This document shows positions 16,100-25,746 of a stretch of DNA of 49,526 nucleotides, one piece after another (positions within the stretch are counted from its first letter, which is position 1; the number at the start of each line of letters is the position of its first letter). This stretch comes from Granulosicoccus sp964352535 (lineage in GTDB: Bacteria; Pseudomonadota; Gammaproteobacteria; Granulosicoccales; Granulosicoccaceae): positions 1 through 49,526 of the forward strand of contig CAYGSW010000005.1 in the NCBI GenBank assembly GCA_964352535.1, given 5' to 3'. A program made the position numbers and the translations under genes. The notes under the pieces are model-generated. The model ran no database searches. It worked only from the letters and a program-made list of their open reading frames with translations, and had not been told where the DNA came from.

Positions 16100-17899
16100 C
16101 TACTGATTGGCGGCAGACTTGAGCGTCGGGGCCAACAACATTGCCTGACTGTCGGCCTCCTTGAATAACATCTGCATGACATCATTTAGCTCATCAGGAC
16201 TTACCGGCTTGTGCAACAGCTGCAATCGAGTATCGGCAACCTCTTTCAGCCGTGCGGGTGATGTGTCACCTGTAACAATAATTGCCGGTATGAAGGCATC
16301 GACCGACTCTCTGACTGCAGCCACGGCATCCACGCCGCTAAGGTTTTCCGCCAAACGGTAATCTGAAATAATGATGTCCGGCACAACGTCACTGATAGCC
16401 AGAATTTTCAAGGCATCACGAGCAGACTGAGACAACAGCACATCACATCCCCAACCCTCCAGCATGTGTCGCATGCTCTGCAGCACTTGCAACTCATCAT
16501 CGATGACAAGCACGCGCCGCCCCTGCGCCACAAATCCTGTCGAAGGTCTGTTCTGGGTAACAATCTGTGCAGGATCGCCACTAGGAACAACCAAGCGGAA
16601 AACGGTTCCCTTGCCCTCCTCCGACTCCATCTGCAGCGGCAGATCCATGAGCTCACATAACCTGCGCACAATTGCCAAACCCAACCCGAGACCTTTGTTG
16701 CGATCACGAGACGGGTTGTTCAACTGGTAGTACTCTGAGAAGACGTCTTCAGCAAACTCTGCAGGGATTCCCAATCCGGTATCTTCCAGCGTCACCACCT
16801 TTGCACCATCACTGCGATCCTTGCAATACAGGGAAATCGATCCCGAAGGCGTGTATTGCACCGCATTCGAGAGCAGATTGCGCAGCACCCTCTCCAGCAA
16901 CACCACATCGCAATACAGCACATGGCTCTCTGAGCATATATGCAGCTCCACGTTTTTCTTGGCCGCCTGTTGAGCAAATTGCGCGCGCAAGGCATCAAAA
17001 ACATGATTTGCCTGCACATGCACAGGAGAGAACTCGATGATTTCTGCATCCAGCCGTGAGACGTCCAGCAAGCTGTTGAACAGACTGTTCAACGCCTCGG
17101 CCGACTTTGACATGTCCTCTATGATGCCCATCTTCTTCGGGTCAGTCTCCCGGTTGCGCAAGGCACTGAGAAACAGTCCCATGGCATGCAGTGGCTGACG
17201 CAAGTCGTGACTGGCCGCTGCAAGAAATCGGCTTTTGGCCACCATCGCCCGTTCGGCAATGAGCTTTTCTTCAGCCAGACTCTCCATCAGCCTCTGGTTT
17301 TCCAACTGTGAGTATAAAAGTTCGCGGTTTTGCCGGTTTGAGNNNNNNNNNNGAAACATGATAAGCAGCAGACCGACCAATGCCAGCGAGTCCCGCCCCG
17401 ACTGCAGATGTGACAAGGAAAGTGGCAACACCAACGGTACCGAGAAGGCAATGAACGAGGGCAGGTAGATGCTGGCAGATGCTGCACTCACAGCGACCAT
17501 CCCGGCAAAGACCGTGGAAATCAGCAACAGATACTCGGGGCTATAGAGCGAATAGAAAATCAGGGGCCAGGCGCCCCAGATGATGCCGGATGTCATCATG
17601 CCAATCCAGAAGAGCGTTCCCCAGACAGGTTTCTGGCGGACCTGCTGGTCTGATTTGAAATAGGTGTAGACACACCATAAGCGCAGTATTGTGGTCAGGC
17701 CAAACACCCCAAGCCAGTACACCAGCAGCTGGTTGGGCAGATGGCGCCACAGGAACAGGGTAATCACCACCGCGCACAGCGTAGAGCCTGCGACCAGTAT
17801 GGTTGCCTGATTGTAAATCAGACGGATCTGCTCATTGTAGATCCTGCGGTCGATATCGCTCAAAGGTCCATCCTCTGCTGCCAGAACATAGTATGCCAT
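16100..17899 (-). CDS. Hybrid membrane histidine kinase with C-terminal receiver
   Basis: From the ATG at 17899 the protein has about 599 residues. The order is a short cytoplasmic start, five or six membrane helices, a coiled linker, HisKA with the phospho-acceptor in ASHDLRQPLHAMG (His231 by this start), HATPase with RNLLSNAVQYTP, EDTGLGIP and GLGLGLAIV, then a receiver domain (VLVIDDE, phospho-acceptor Asp in IIISDYRL, and HKPVS). The QPLHAMG type of H-box is typical of hybrid kinases with an N-terminal 5TM or 7TM unit. The frame could extend to 18001, overlapping the ferredoxin promoter area. Ten N (17343-17352) lie after the last helix and preserve the frame. No partner regulator is nearby. 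Confidence 0.88.
   Translation of the reverse strand: MAYYVLAAEDGPLSDIDRRIYNEQIRLIYNQATILVAGSTLCAVVITLFLWRHLPNQLLVYWLGVFGLTTILRLWCVYTYFKSDQQVRQKPVWGTLFWIGMMTSGIIWGAWPLIFYSLYSPEYLLLISTVFAGMVAVSAASASIYLPSFIAFSVPLVLPLSLSHLQSGRDSLALVGLLLIMFXXXXSNRQNRELLYSQLENQRLMESLAEEKLIAERAMVAKSRFLAAASHDLRQPLHAMGLFLSALRNRETDPKKMGIIEDMSKSAEALNSLFNSLLDVSRLDAEIIEFSPVHVQANHVFDALRAQFAQQAAKKNVELHICSESHVLYCDVVLLERVLRNLLSNAVQYTPSGSISLYCKDRSDGAKVVTLEDTGLGIPAEFAEDVFSEYYQLNNPSRDRNKGLGLGLAIVRRLCELMDLPLQMESEEGKGTVFRLVVPSGDPAQIVTQNRPSTGFVAQGRRVLVIDDELQVLQSMRHMLEGWGCDVLLSQSARDALKILAISDVVPDIIISDYRLAENLSGVDAVAAVRESVDAFIPAIIVTGDTSPARLKEVADTRLQLLHKPVSPDELNDVMQMLFKEADSQAMLLAPTLKSAANQ
17343..17352. other. Assembly gap (10 N) inside the histidine kinase gene
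   Basis: A placeholder gap at the junction of the last membrane helix and the coiled linker. The frames on both sides agree for a gap of 1 plus a multiple of 3 bases. Confidence 0.9.
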
Positions 17900-18028
17900 C
17901 CTATGCAGATTCAGTCGTGGGCAACACACGATACGCAGGCAATCTGCACCAATCAGCCAGTGTGTCGTGACGTAGCGGCTGTACTTGGCTACCATTCCCA
18001 CACTCAGACTTCACAAACAGACCAGCAA

Positions 18029-18358
18029 ATGACCCAGGAAATCGTCCTTCACTACCAGCTCAGCGACGGCACGACACGCACTGTCGATGCCAAAGTGGGC
18101 AGCAGTATCATGGAAACCGCCATACAAAACGACATCGATGAGGTGGTCGCAGAATGCGGTGGCAGCCTGATCTGTGCAACCTGCCATGTCTATCTTGATG
18201 ATGCAGTGGCAGCGCTATTCGAGCCACCCGATGATATTGAACTGGATATGCTCGAAGGCGTTGCTGCCGAGCGCCGAAAAAATTCGCGACTCAGCTGTCA
18301 ACTGATCATCAAACCTGAACTGGACGGACAGACGATTCATACACCCGAAAGGCAGTAG
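18029..18358 (+). CDS. Adrenodoxin/putidaredoxin-type [2Fe-2S] ferredoxin
   Basis: A 109-residue electron carrier. The cluster ligands are Cys43, Cys49, Cys52 (ECGGSLICATCHVYL) and Cys90 (RLSCQL), the C-x5-C-x2-C...C pattern of vertebrate-type bacterial ferredoxins that serve P450s and other oxygenases. The GTTRTVDAKVGSSIMETAI start and the EGVAAERRKNSRLSC segment fit. The ATG at 18029 is chosen by homology; the frame is open further upstream but without similarity. It begins an apparent operon: the aminotransferase follows after 18 bases and pncB after that. No oxygenase or ferredoxin reductase lies adjacent. Confidence 0.9.
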   Translation: MTQEIVLHYQLSDGTTRTVDAKVGSSIMETAIQNDIDEVVAECGGSLICATCHVYLDDAVAALFEPPDDIELDMLEGVAAERRKNSRLSCQLIIKPELDGQTIHTPERQ

Positions 18359-18376
18359 CGTGTTCCTGACACTCTC

Positions 18377-19555
18377 ATGAGCCCATCGATACAGCCGGTT
18401 GAAGCATTCAGTCGCATCGGCGAAGAGAATGCCTTTGCCGTGCTTGCCCGAGCGGGCGAACTGGCATCGCAAGGACGCGACATCATTAATCTGGGTATCG
18501 GCCAGCCGGATTTTCCGACACCCGCCAACATTGTTGACGCGGGAGTCAGAGCGTTACGCGATGGCCATCATGGCTACACGCCAGCGGTAGGCATCGAACC
18601 ACTGCGCGAGGCTGTGGCACATGATCTGTCCACACGCTACAACACACCGGTGGACAGTCGTTACGTGATGATTGTTCCTGGCGGTAAAGTTACGATGTTC
18701 TCCGCGATTCTTATGCTCGGTGAACCCGGTGCAGAGATCCTCTATCCGGACCCCGGCTTCCCCATCTACCGATCAATGATTGAATTTACGGGAGCCAGAC
18801 CTGTAGCGATCCCTATTCGCGAGAAAAACGGATTTGCGTTCTCGGCTGAGGAAACCCTGGCGTTGATAACGCCATCCACTCGCCTGATTATCATCAATTC
18901 TCCGGCTAACCCGTGTGGCGGAGTCACACCCAGGAGTGAATTCGACACGCTGGTCAAAGGGCTGGAAGCTCACCCGCACGTGAGCATTCTGTCGGATGAG
19001 ATCTATGATCAGATGGTGTACGACGGTGCCGAACATGTATCGCTGCTATCTTATCCACAAATCCGTGATCGACTGATACTACTCAACGGCTGGTCCAAGA
19101 CTTACGCTATGACCGGATGGCGGCTGGGGTATTCCATCTGGCCTGAGCGATTGTTCGATGCGATGCGCAAGCTGGCAGTAAACTGCTGGAGCTGCGTGAA
19201 TGCACCGGCGCAATATGCTGCGCTGGAAGCGATCACAGGACCGCAGGAAAGCGTGCAACACATGATGTCAGCGTTTGCCGAGCGCCGAGGTGTTGTCGTC
19301 GAAGAACTCAACCGCATTCCGGGTGTAAATTGCATAACACCTGCAGGAGCTTTCTATGCGTTCCCGAACATCACGGACACGGGCTGGAAAGCCAAACCAC
19401 TGGCCACCGCTCTTCTGGAAGAGGCTGGAGTTGCCACTATTGGAGGGCCTGATTTTGGTATCCATGGAGAAGGCTATATTCGCCTCTCTTATGCCAACTC
19501 ACTAGGCAACATCCAACGCGCTATTGAACGTATGTCAATCTTCCTGGCTGCTTGA
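18377..19555 (+). CDS. Class I/II pyridoxal-phosphate aminotransferase (AspC/AlaT-like)
   Basis: A 392-residue fold-type I aminotransferase. NLGIGQPDFPTP near residue 38 is the substrate-binding start, NSPANPCGG (174-182) follows, SDEIYDQMVYDG holds the cofactor-binding Asp and Tyr, and Lys241 in NGWSKTYAMTGWRLGY is the Schiff-base lysine. GYIRLSYANS carries the carboxylate-binding Arg. The substrate is not readable from the sequence; aspartate, alanine or branched/aromatic amino acids are all possible. It sits between ferredoxin and pncB with tight spacing, which suggests cotranscription. Confidence 0.9.
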   Translation: MSPSIQPVEAFSRIGEENAFAVLARAGELASQGRDIINLGIGQPDFPTPANIVDAGVRALRDGHHGYTPAVGIEPLREAVAHDLSTRYNTPVDSRYVMIVPGGKVTMFSAILMLGEPGAEILYPDPGFPIYRSMIEFTGARPVAIPIREKNGFAFSAEETLALITPSTRLIIINSPANPCGGVTPRSEFDTLVKGLEAHPHVSILSDEIYDQMVYDGAEHVSLLSYPQIRDRLILLNGWSKTYAMTGWRLGYSIWPERLFDAMRKLAVNCWSCVNAPAQYAALEAITGPQESVQHMMSAFAERRGVVVEELNRIPGVNCITPAGAFYAFPNITDTGWKAKPLATALLEEAGVATIGGPDFGIHGEGYIRLSYANSLGNIQRAIERMSIFLAA

Positions 19556-19563
19556 GAAAAACG

Positions 19564-20877
19564 ATGCCTATCACGCCAATGCCAGATATCGCAACGCGAG
19601 TCTACAACCACAACTTCAAGCTTGACCCCATAGTACGCAGCCTGCTGGACACGGACATCTACAAGCTGCTGATGTTGCAGACCATCTGGAAAGAAAGGCG
19701 TGATGTTCCTGTAACCTTCTCGCTGATCAACCGAACCAGAAGCGTGCGTCTGGCTGATGAAATTGATGAGAAAGAGCTGCGTGCGCAACTGGATAATGCG
19801 CGTCATATCCGCATTACCAAAAAAGAACTTATCTGGCTGACAGGTAACACGTTCTATGGTCGTGAGCGTCTGTTTACCAATGAGTTTCTGGAGTGGCTAC
19901 GTCACTACCAGTTGCCTGAGTACCATCTCAGCGTTCAGGATGGTCAATATCAGATAGATTTCAAGGGCAGCTGGGCTGACGTTACGCTCTGGGAGATTCC
20001 GGTGCTGTCCATCATCAGTGAGTTACGATCACGTGCTGCCACCCACGGTGTCGGTCGATTCGAACTGGACGTTCTGTATGCTCGCGCAAAAGCCAAGCTG
20101 TGGGAAAAAGTCTTGCGATTGAACAAGCTATCAGACTTGCGTATTGCTGACTTCGGCACGCGTCGTCGGCATAGTTTTCTGTGGCAGCGATGGTGTATAG
20201 CCGCCATGAATGAAGGCTTGGGGGAGAAATTTATCGGCACCAGCAACGTCCTTATGGCCATGGACCTGGATCTGGATGCCATCGGCACCAATGCTCACGA
20301 ACTACCCATGGTAGAGGCGGCTCTGTCTGACAACGACGAGGAGCTGATGCAATCGTCTTACACTATTCTTGAACGATGGAGCAGAACTTACGACGGTAAT
20401 TTGCTGATTGTTCTGCCTGACACCTACGGTACAACAGGCTTTCTGGAACGTGCGCCGGACTGGGTAGCAACATGGAGTGGTTTTCGCATCGATTCCAAGG
20501 AACCTATTGCTGGCGGCGAAGAGCTCATCGAATGGTGGGTATCGCGTGGACAGAACCCCAAAGAGAAACTGCTGATCTTCTCTGATGGCCTGACCGTTGA
20601 CACCATTGAAGAAGTCTACGAGCGCTTTAACGGCCGTGTACGATTAAGCTTTGGCTGGGGCACTCATCTGACCAATGACTTCAGTGACTGCGCCACGGTT
20701 TTCAATCCACAGCTCAAGGCGATTTCACTGGTTTGCAAGGTGCATGAGGCTGATGGACGTCCCACCGTCAAACTGTCTGACAACTTCGACAAGGCAACCG
20801 GGCCACAAACTGAAATTGAGCGCTATCGTGCAATTTTCGGCGGGGACAATATCGAACGCCACAACGTCATTGTCTAG
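19564..20877 (+). CDS. pncB: Nicotinate phosphoribosyltransferase
   Basis: Converts nicotinate and PRPP to nicotinate mononucleotide in NAD salvage. The N-terminal LLDTDIYKLLMLQTIW, the FGTRRRHSFLWQRW segment, FIGTSNVLMA and GTNAHELPM, and the C-terminal RLSFGWGTHLTNDF are NAPRTase signatures. The 437-residue length is normal. I chose the ATG at 19564, with GAGAA upstream, over the in-frame TTG at 19552, which would overlap the aminotransferase stop. The gene end overlaps the converging membrane protein gene by 11 bases. Confidence 0.95.
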   Translation: MPITPMPDIATRVYNHNFKLDPIVRSLLDTDIYKLLMLQTIWKERRDVPVTFSLINRTRSVRLADEIDEKELRAQLDNARHIRITKKELIWLTGNTFYGRERLFTNEFLEWLRHYQLPEYHLSVQDGQYQIDFKGSWADVTLWEIPVLSIISELRSRAATHGVGRFELDVLYARAKAKLWEKVLRLNKLSDLRIADFGTRRRHSFLWQRWCIAAMNEGLGEKFIGTSNVLMAMDLDLDAIGTNAHELPMVEAALSDNDEELMQSSYTILERWSRTYDGNLLIVLPDTYGTTGFLERAPDWVATWSGFRIDSKEPIAGGEELIEWWVSRGQNPKEKLLIFSDGLTVDTIEEVYERFNGRVRLSFGWGTHLTNDFSDCATVFNPQLKAISLVCKVHEADGRPTVKLSDNFDKATGPQTEIERYRAIFGGDNIERHNVIV

Positions 20878-21697
20878 CCAAACGTTTTATCACGCCGTAA
20901 ACAACAAACAGAAACACCAGTGGAAACACGAGTGTCTGCATCAGGAAGACAACAACCAGACGTATCGTATTTTCGCTGATGGTTTCGGCCGCCAACCGAT
21001 ACTGTTCCAGCTGTTTTTCAACATCAATTTTCTCCAGTGCCAGCTGATAGGCACGACGCGTACGCTCGACAATACCTGAAGGCTCGTCCTGTGCACTGGG
21101 CATAATTTGCGCATTGATCTGGCCTATGGACTCTCTGGCCTTTTCAAGAGACGCTGACGCTTCAACAAAATCGGCCTCCAGAAACGCCCGATAAACCCAG
21201 TCATTGGCAATACTGATTGCGGGCATCATGAAGCGCAGAATGAGTACGAATAGAAAAAGCCGCCCGACAATCCGTCGCCAGGGTGCCAATGGCCGAAGCA
21301 GGTGTACCAGCACCACCGCAACGGCACATGCAGTCACAGCAATCAGCAGTCCCTGCCAGGCGCTCATCGATAAAAGCACTTTCTGAATGCCCAGCGAACT
21401 GGTTGCCAGCATCATGATCCAGGAAAAGCGCTCCACCAGATCGTTGATGGGGTCAAGTATCTGACCGGGCGTGAAGTTCACGCCAACCCCTGCTGGTTGC
21501 AGAGCAATTTCAGTGCCTTGCGCAACCGAGATTACGCCATTCAGCCCACGTGCAATGGCGAATGCGATAAGCGCTCTCTTGAATGCCTCATCCACATGTG
21601 ACTGACCGATTTCATCGGCTATCGGTACCAGTGCCAGCACAGTGGCTGACACTGTCAGTGCAACAATAAATACCAGTCGATGCTGTTGAGAGCGCAT
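20867..21697 (-). CDS. Conserved integral membrane protein, unknown function
   Basis: A 276-residue protein with an N-terminal hydrophobic helix (about 8-27), a conserved-looking segment (residues 43-92) containing FAIARGLNGVISVAQGTEIA and the phrase FTPGQILDPINDLVERFSWIM, further helices at about 116-134 and 146-165, a long extracytoplasmic or coiled region rich in Glu and Ala (170-235), and a last helix at 242-266. I believe it belongs to a conserved proteobacterial membrane family with no assigned role, but I cannot name it. It follows the class V aminotransferase gene by 61 bases on the same strand. Confidence 0.6.
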   Translation of the reverse strand: MRSQQHRLVFIVALTVSATVLALVPIADEIGQSHVDEAFKRALIAFAIARGLNGVISVAQGTEIALQPAGVGVNFTPGQILDPINDLVERFSWIMMLATSSLGIQKVLLSMSAWQGLLIAVTACAVAVVLVHLLRPLAPWRRIVGRLFLFVLILRFMMPAISIANDWVYRAFLEADFVEASASLEKARESIGQINAQIMPSAQDEPSGIVERTRRAYQLALEKIDVEKQLEQYRLAAETISENTIRLVVVFLMQTLVFPLVFLFVVYGVIKRLARQ

Positions 21698-21758
21698 ACA
21701 GTGCTATCCGGGTGCCGGATGATTGCACACGGTAACGGCAAAGCTGTCCAGCCGTGGG

Positions 21759-22907
21759 TCAGGCCGCCACTTCTGTGGCACTGCGCACCTGCTCCAGGGC
21801 ATTTTCAAAACGATGCACAGCTCCATCAACATCCAGCAGCTTGTCAAGACCAAACAAGCCGATACGAAAGCTCTTGTAACCGGCAGGCTCGCCGATTTCC
21901 AATGGCACTCCAGCAGCAATCTGCATACCGACAGCAGCAAATGCGCGTCCCGAATGCAGCTCCTCATTGTCTGTGTAGAACACCGCCACGCCCGGAGCCT
22001 GAAAACCTTCAGCTGCCACACTCACGAAACCCGCGTTTTCCATAACACCACGGATGCGGCGTCCCAGTTCAGCCTGTCGCTCTTTCGCACGTTCAAAGCC
22101 GAAATCGCCGATTTCGTTCATCACATCACGGAACACGATCAGTCCATCAGTTGGCATCGTGGCGTGATACGCGTGTTTGCCATCAAGGTAGGCCTCCATG
22201 ATCTGTGACCATTTTTTTAGATCGATGGCAAAGCTGTCACTGGTGGTGGATTGCATTACTGTATGAGCGTGTTCGCTAAGCATCACGACTCCTGCACACG
22301 GGGTGCCGCTCCAGCCTTTTTGCGGGGCTGTAACCAGCACATCCACACCGGTCGCTTGCATGTCTATCCACGCGGTGCCGGAGGCCACGCAATCAAGAAT
22401 GAACACACCGCCGTACTCGTGCACCGCACTGGCAACAGCCGTGAGGTAGTCGTCCGGCAGGATCATGCCGGCAGAGGTTTCTACATGCGGAGCACAGACT
22501 ACATCAGGCTTGTCTTTGGCAATACGCGCTACAACTTCGTCAATCGGCACCGGTGCAAAAGGCGATTCAGGCGCACTGGAAAGTGCCCGCGCGCAAAGTA
22601 CTTCATGACTGGCTGGCAGGTTGCCCGCATCAAATATCTGCGACCAGCGATAACTGAACCAGCCGTTTCGTATGACCAGGCATTTTTTGTCACGGCACAG
22701 TTGTCGTGCTACCGCCTCCATTCCGTAACTGCCACTGCCGGGCACGATGACCGCACGATGTGCTGTGTAGACGGATGTCAGCGTGGAATGTATATCGCGC
22801 ATTGTCTGTTGGAACAATGCCGACATGTGATTGACCGACCGGTCCGTATAGACAACCGAGTACTCGAGTAATCCGTCCGGATCAACGTTATCAAGTAATC
22901 CTGCCAT
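21759..22907 (-). CDS. Class V aminotransferase (alanine-glyoxylate/serine-pyruvate type)
   Basis: A 382-residue fold-type I PLP enzyme. VPGSGSYGMEA forms the phosphate-binding loop, LDCVASGTAW holds the cofactor-contacting Asp, and the Schiff-base lysine is in TAPQKGWSGTP. The C-terminal FRIGLFG carries the carboxylate-binding Arg. The family makes glycine or serine by transamination of glyoxylate or hydroxypyruvate, or acts on related amino acids. The exact substrate is not visible. It is divergent from the DenD-like gene with about 93 bases between them. Confidence 0.85.
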   Translation of the reverse strand: MAGLLDNVDPDGLLEYSVVYTDRSVNHMSALFQQTMRDIHSTLTSVYTAHRAVIVPGSGSYGMEAVARQLCRDKKCLVIRNGWFSYRWSQIFDAGNLPASHEVLCARALSSAPESPFAPVPIDEVVARIAKDKPDVVCAPHVETSAGMILPDDYLTAVASAVHEYGGVFILDCVASGTAWIDMQATGVDVLVTAPQKGWSGTPCAGVVMLSEHAHTVMQSTTSDSFAIDLKKWSQIMEAYLDGKHAYHATMPTDGLIVFRDVMNEIGDFGFERAKERQAELGRRIRGVMENAGFVSVAAEGFQAPGVAVFYTDNEELHSGRAFAAVGMQIAAGVPLEIGEPAGYKSFRIGLFGLDKLLDVDGAVHRFENALEQVRSATEVAA

Positions 22908-23000
22908 GGGTGTAATCTCTATTCGGGTGTGATCGTGAACAATACCACTTATGCTCTAATGGTCCCACCCACTAATGACACATACGCACAGGTCAGCTGC

Positions 23001-23975
23001 ATGAATATCCTCATCATCGGTGCCGCAGGTATGCTCGGCCGCAAACTCAGCCAAAAGCTCAACGAGGTGAAAACCTGCGCTGGCAAGGCCATCAGCGAGC
23101 TGGCGCTAGTGGATGTGGTTCCGCCCCAGCCTCTGGCGGATTTAATGGTGCCAGTCACCGCAACGGCTGCAGACCTGACAGACCCACAAGTCGCCGAGCA
23201 GCTTATTGCTGCGCGCCCGGATGTGATCTACCATCTGGCCGCCATTGTCTCTGGCGAGGCTGAACGCAATATGGACAAGGGCTACAAAATCAATCTTGAC
23301 GGCACACGTGCCTTACTGGAAGCCATCCGCCGGCAGCACGATATCGACGGCTACTGCCCATCATTTATCTTCACCTCATCGATTGCCGTCTACGGCTCGC
23401 CGTTCCCGGATTCCATCAGCGATGAATTTCACCTTACCCCTCTAACGAGCTACGGTACTCAGAAAGCCATGTGCGAACTGCTGCTGGCGGACTACCACCG
23501 GCGTGGCATCGTGCTGGGTGTCGGGCTGCGGCTGCCTACCATCTGCATCAGACCGGGCAAACCCAATGCAGCGGCATCGAGCTTTTTCTCCGGCATTCTG
23601 CGCGAACCCATCAACGGCCAGGAAGCCATTCTGCCAGTGGCCGACACCGTACGTCACTGGTTTGCCAGCCCACGGGCAGCTGTGGGATTTCTAATGCACG
23701 CAAGCACTCTCGGCAGAGAACTGATCGGTCCACGCTGCAACATGAATCTGCCAGGCTTGAGCGCCACTGTGGCAGAACAGATCGAGTCACTGCGCAATGT
23801 TGTCGGCAGTGAAGCGGTTGCCTTGATCCGTCGTGAAAACGACCCTGTGGTAGCAGGCATAGTCGCTGGCTGGGCGGAGTCGTTTGACGCTCAGCGCGCC
23901 TCCCAGCTTGGATTCGTTGCTGAGAGCTCTTTCGATGACATCATCCGCGTCTACCTGGACGATGAGATGGGTTGA
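23001..23975 (+). CDS. denD: NAD-dependent SDR, D-erythronate dehydrogenase-like (DenD)
   Basis: An extended short-chain dehydrogenase of 324 residues. The nucleotide-binding motif is IIGAAGMLGRKL, the NAD-site DVIYHLAAIVSG follows, and the active site has FTSSIAVYG and the YxxxK in SYGTQKAMCELL. RPGKPNAAASSFFSGILREP is the substrate-region signature I associate with DenD, which oxidises D-erythronate to 2-oxo-tetronate. The usual partners (2-oxo-tetronate isomerase OtnI, kinase OtnK, decarboxylase OtnC) are not in this window. The symbol is by similarity only; another aldonate or hydroxyacid may be the substrate. The ATG at 23001 fits the family start. Confidence 0.7.
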   Translation: MNILIIGAAGMLGRKLSQKLNEVKTCAGKAISELALVDVVPPQPLADLMVPVTATAADLTDPQVAEQLIAARPDVIYHLAAIVSGEAERNMDKGYKINLDGTRALLEAIRRQHDIDGYCPSFIFTSSIAVYGSPFPDSISDEFHLTPLTSYGTQKAMCELLLADYHRRGIVLGVGLRLPTICIRPGKPNAAASSFFSGILREPINGQEAILPVADTVRHWFASPRAAVGFLMHASTLGRELIGPRCNMNLPGLSATVAEQIESLRNVVGSEAVALIRRENDPVVAGIVAGWAESFDAQRASQLGFVAESSFDDIIRVYLDDEMG

Positions 23976-24096
23976 CGGCTGATCAGGCACCAACTGACGG
24001 CAATTGCGTACAAGCAGCACCTGCATTGGTATTGTGCGTGGCCTACAACCGCGTGGCGCAACGAGCGCCGCATCATCGAATTTCAATTTTCGAACC

Positions 24097-25737
24097 ATGA
24101 ATCGTAAAACAGCAGTCGTTATCGGGTCAGGCATTGGCGGCATTGCCTGCGGAATCCGCCTGCAGAGTCTTGGATTTGACACCACCATTGTTGAAAAACT
24201 GGATTCACCCGGTGGGCGAGCTCTGGTGCACGAGGCTGAAGGCTTCGTTTTTGACATGGGCCCAACGGTGCTGACCGTTCCGCACTTTATTGAGGAGCTG
24301 TTTGCCCTTGAGCGCGACAAGGCCATGCTGGGCCAGCCCGATTTTCCTGTCGAAATTCTCGACGAAAGCAAACGCGTCAAAGAAGGGATCAGCGGTGGTC
24401 CGGCAACCAGTCGCTACGTTGAACTGCGCCCCATCCTGCCGTTCTATCGTATCTACTTTCAGGATGGCACCTATTTCGACTACGACTGTGATCCGGAAAA
24501 CACGCGCCGACAGATCGCAGAACTGGCCCCGGAAGATGTCGAGGGATATGATCGTTTTCATGCAGCGGCCAAACAGATTTTTGATCGCGGCTTTATCGAG
24601 CTGGGCTATACCTACTTCGGTAACGTGACAGCCATGATGAAAGTTGTACCTGATCTTTTCAAACTCAACGCCGTGCGCACGCTGTTTTCGTTCGTCAAAC
24701 AGTATTTCAAGAGCGACAAGATGCGCCGAGTGTTCAGCTATGAGACCTTGCTCATCGGTGGCAACCCACAGAAAGTCCCTGCCATCTACGCCATGATTCA
24801 CTTCGTTGAAAAAACCTGGGGTGTCCATTTTGCCATGGGTGGCACAGGCAAGCTGGTAGAAGGTTTTGCAAGGAAGTTTGAAGATCTGGGTGGAACAATT
24901 CGTTACACCAGTGAAGTGGACAAGATCGAGGTTGAAAAGCTGGGAGGCAAATCCACAGCAACCGGGGTCAGGCTTGCCAGCGGTGAGACGCTCAAGGCAG
25001 ACGTGGTGGTATCCAACTCAGACTATGCCAACACCTACCTCGAGTTAATCGCGCCTGAACATCGCAAGATCAATCGTGATTCTTTGGTGAAGTTCAGAAA
25101 GCAGAGCATGTCATTGGTGGTTATCTATTTCGGCTTCACCCGCCATCAAGATGACCCGCCATTGCAGCACCACAACATCATTCTCGGACCACGCTACGAG
25201 GAGTTGCTGACTGACATCTTCGAACGAAAAATCCTGGCTGATGACTTTTCGCAATACTTGCACCTCCCCACCATCACCGATCCCAGTCTTGCGCCAGAGG
25301 GCCATCATGCGGCTTACACGCTGGTGCCCGTGCCCAATAACCTGAGTGATATCGATTGGGATGAGAAGGGGGACGCGTTTGTTGACAAGGTCCTGATGTC
25401 TTTGCACTCACAAGGGCATATACCCAACCTCATGCAACGCATCGTCTACAGGAAATTTGTGACACCCACCTACTTTGAAAATACGCTGAACGCCTACGTT
25501 GGCAACGGCTTCGGTGTAGAGCCGGTGTTGGTGCAATCAGCCTACTTCCGTCCTCATAACCGCAGCGAGGATGTGAAAAACCTCTACCTTGTAGGGCAAG
25601 GCACGCAACCTGGTGGCGGTACACCATCCGTCATGATGTCTGCAAAAATGACAGCGCGCGTCATAGCGCAGGACTACGGCATCAACGAGGCTGTGGTCAA
25701 TGGCGTGCCTGATACACGCTTTCCAGAATCCGCGTAG
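24097..25737 (+). CDS. crtI: CrtI-type phytoene desaturase / FAD-dependent oxidoreductase
   Basis: A 546-residue flavoprotein of the carotenoid desaturase family. The FAD/NAD fold begins with VVIGSGIGGIACGIRL and SPGGRA, followed by FDMGPTVLTVPHF. The C-terminal signature YLVGQGTQPGGGTPSVMMS is typical of CrtI. The internal YAMIHFVEKTWGVHFAMGGTG also fits. CrtI enzymes introduce double bases into phytoene or process related polyenes. No phytoene synthase (crtB) is present here, so the gene is an orphan or takes part in another pathway. Its stop lies nine bases before the start of the MDR gene, so it may share a transcript with the unusual cluster that follows. The ATG at 24097 is chosen because it opens the FAD motif. 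Confidence 0.87.
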   Translation: MNRKTAVVIGSGIGGIACGIRLQSLGFDTTIVEKLDSPGGRALVHEAEGFVFDMGPTVLTVPHFIEELFALERDKAMLGQPDFPVEILDESKRVKEGISGGPATSRYVELRPILPFYRIYFQDGTYFDYDCDPENTRRQIAELAPEDVEGYDRFHAAAKQIFDRGFIELGYTYFGNVTAMMKVVPDLFKLNAVRTLFSFVKQYFKSDKMRRVFSYETLLIGGNPQKVPAIYAMIHFVEKTWGVHFAMGGTGKLVEGFARKFEDLGGTIRYTSEVDKIEVEKLGGKSTATGVRLASGETLKADVVVSNSDYANTYLELIAPEHRKINRDSLVKFRKQSMSLVVIYFGFTRHQDDPPLQHHNIILGPRYEELLTDIFERKILADDFSQYLHLPTITDPSLAPEGHHAAYTLVPVPNNLSDIDWDEKGDAFVDKVLMSLHSQGHIPNLMQRIVYRKFVTPTYFENTLNAYVGNGFGVEPVLVQSAYFRPHNRSEDVKNLYLVGQGTQPGGGTPSVMMSAKMTARVIAQDYGINEAVVNGVPDTRFPESA

Positions 25738-25746
25738 TATCCGCCC

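Noticed and set aside
17741..18028. A 96-residue N-terminal extension of the ferredoxin
   Set aside because: It overlaps the histidine kinase gene antisense, shows no similarity, and the known family start matches the ATG at 18029.
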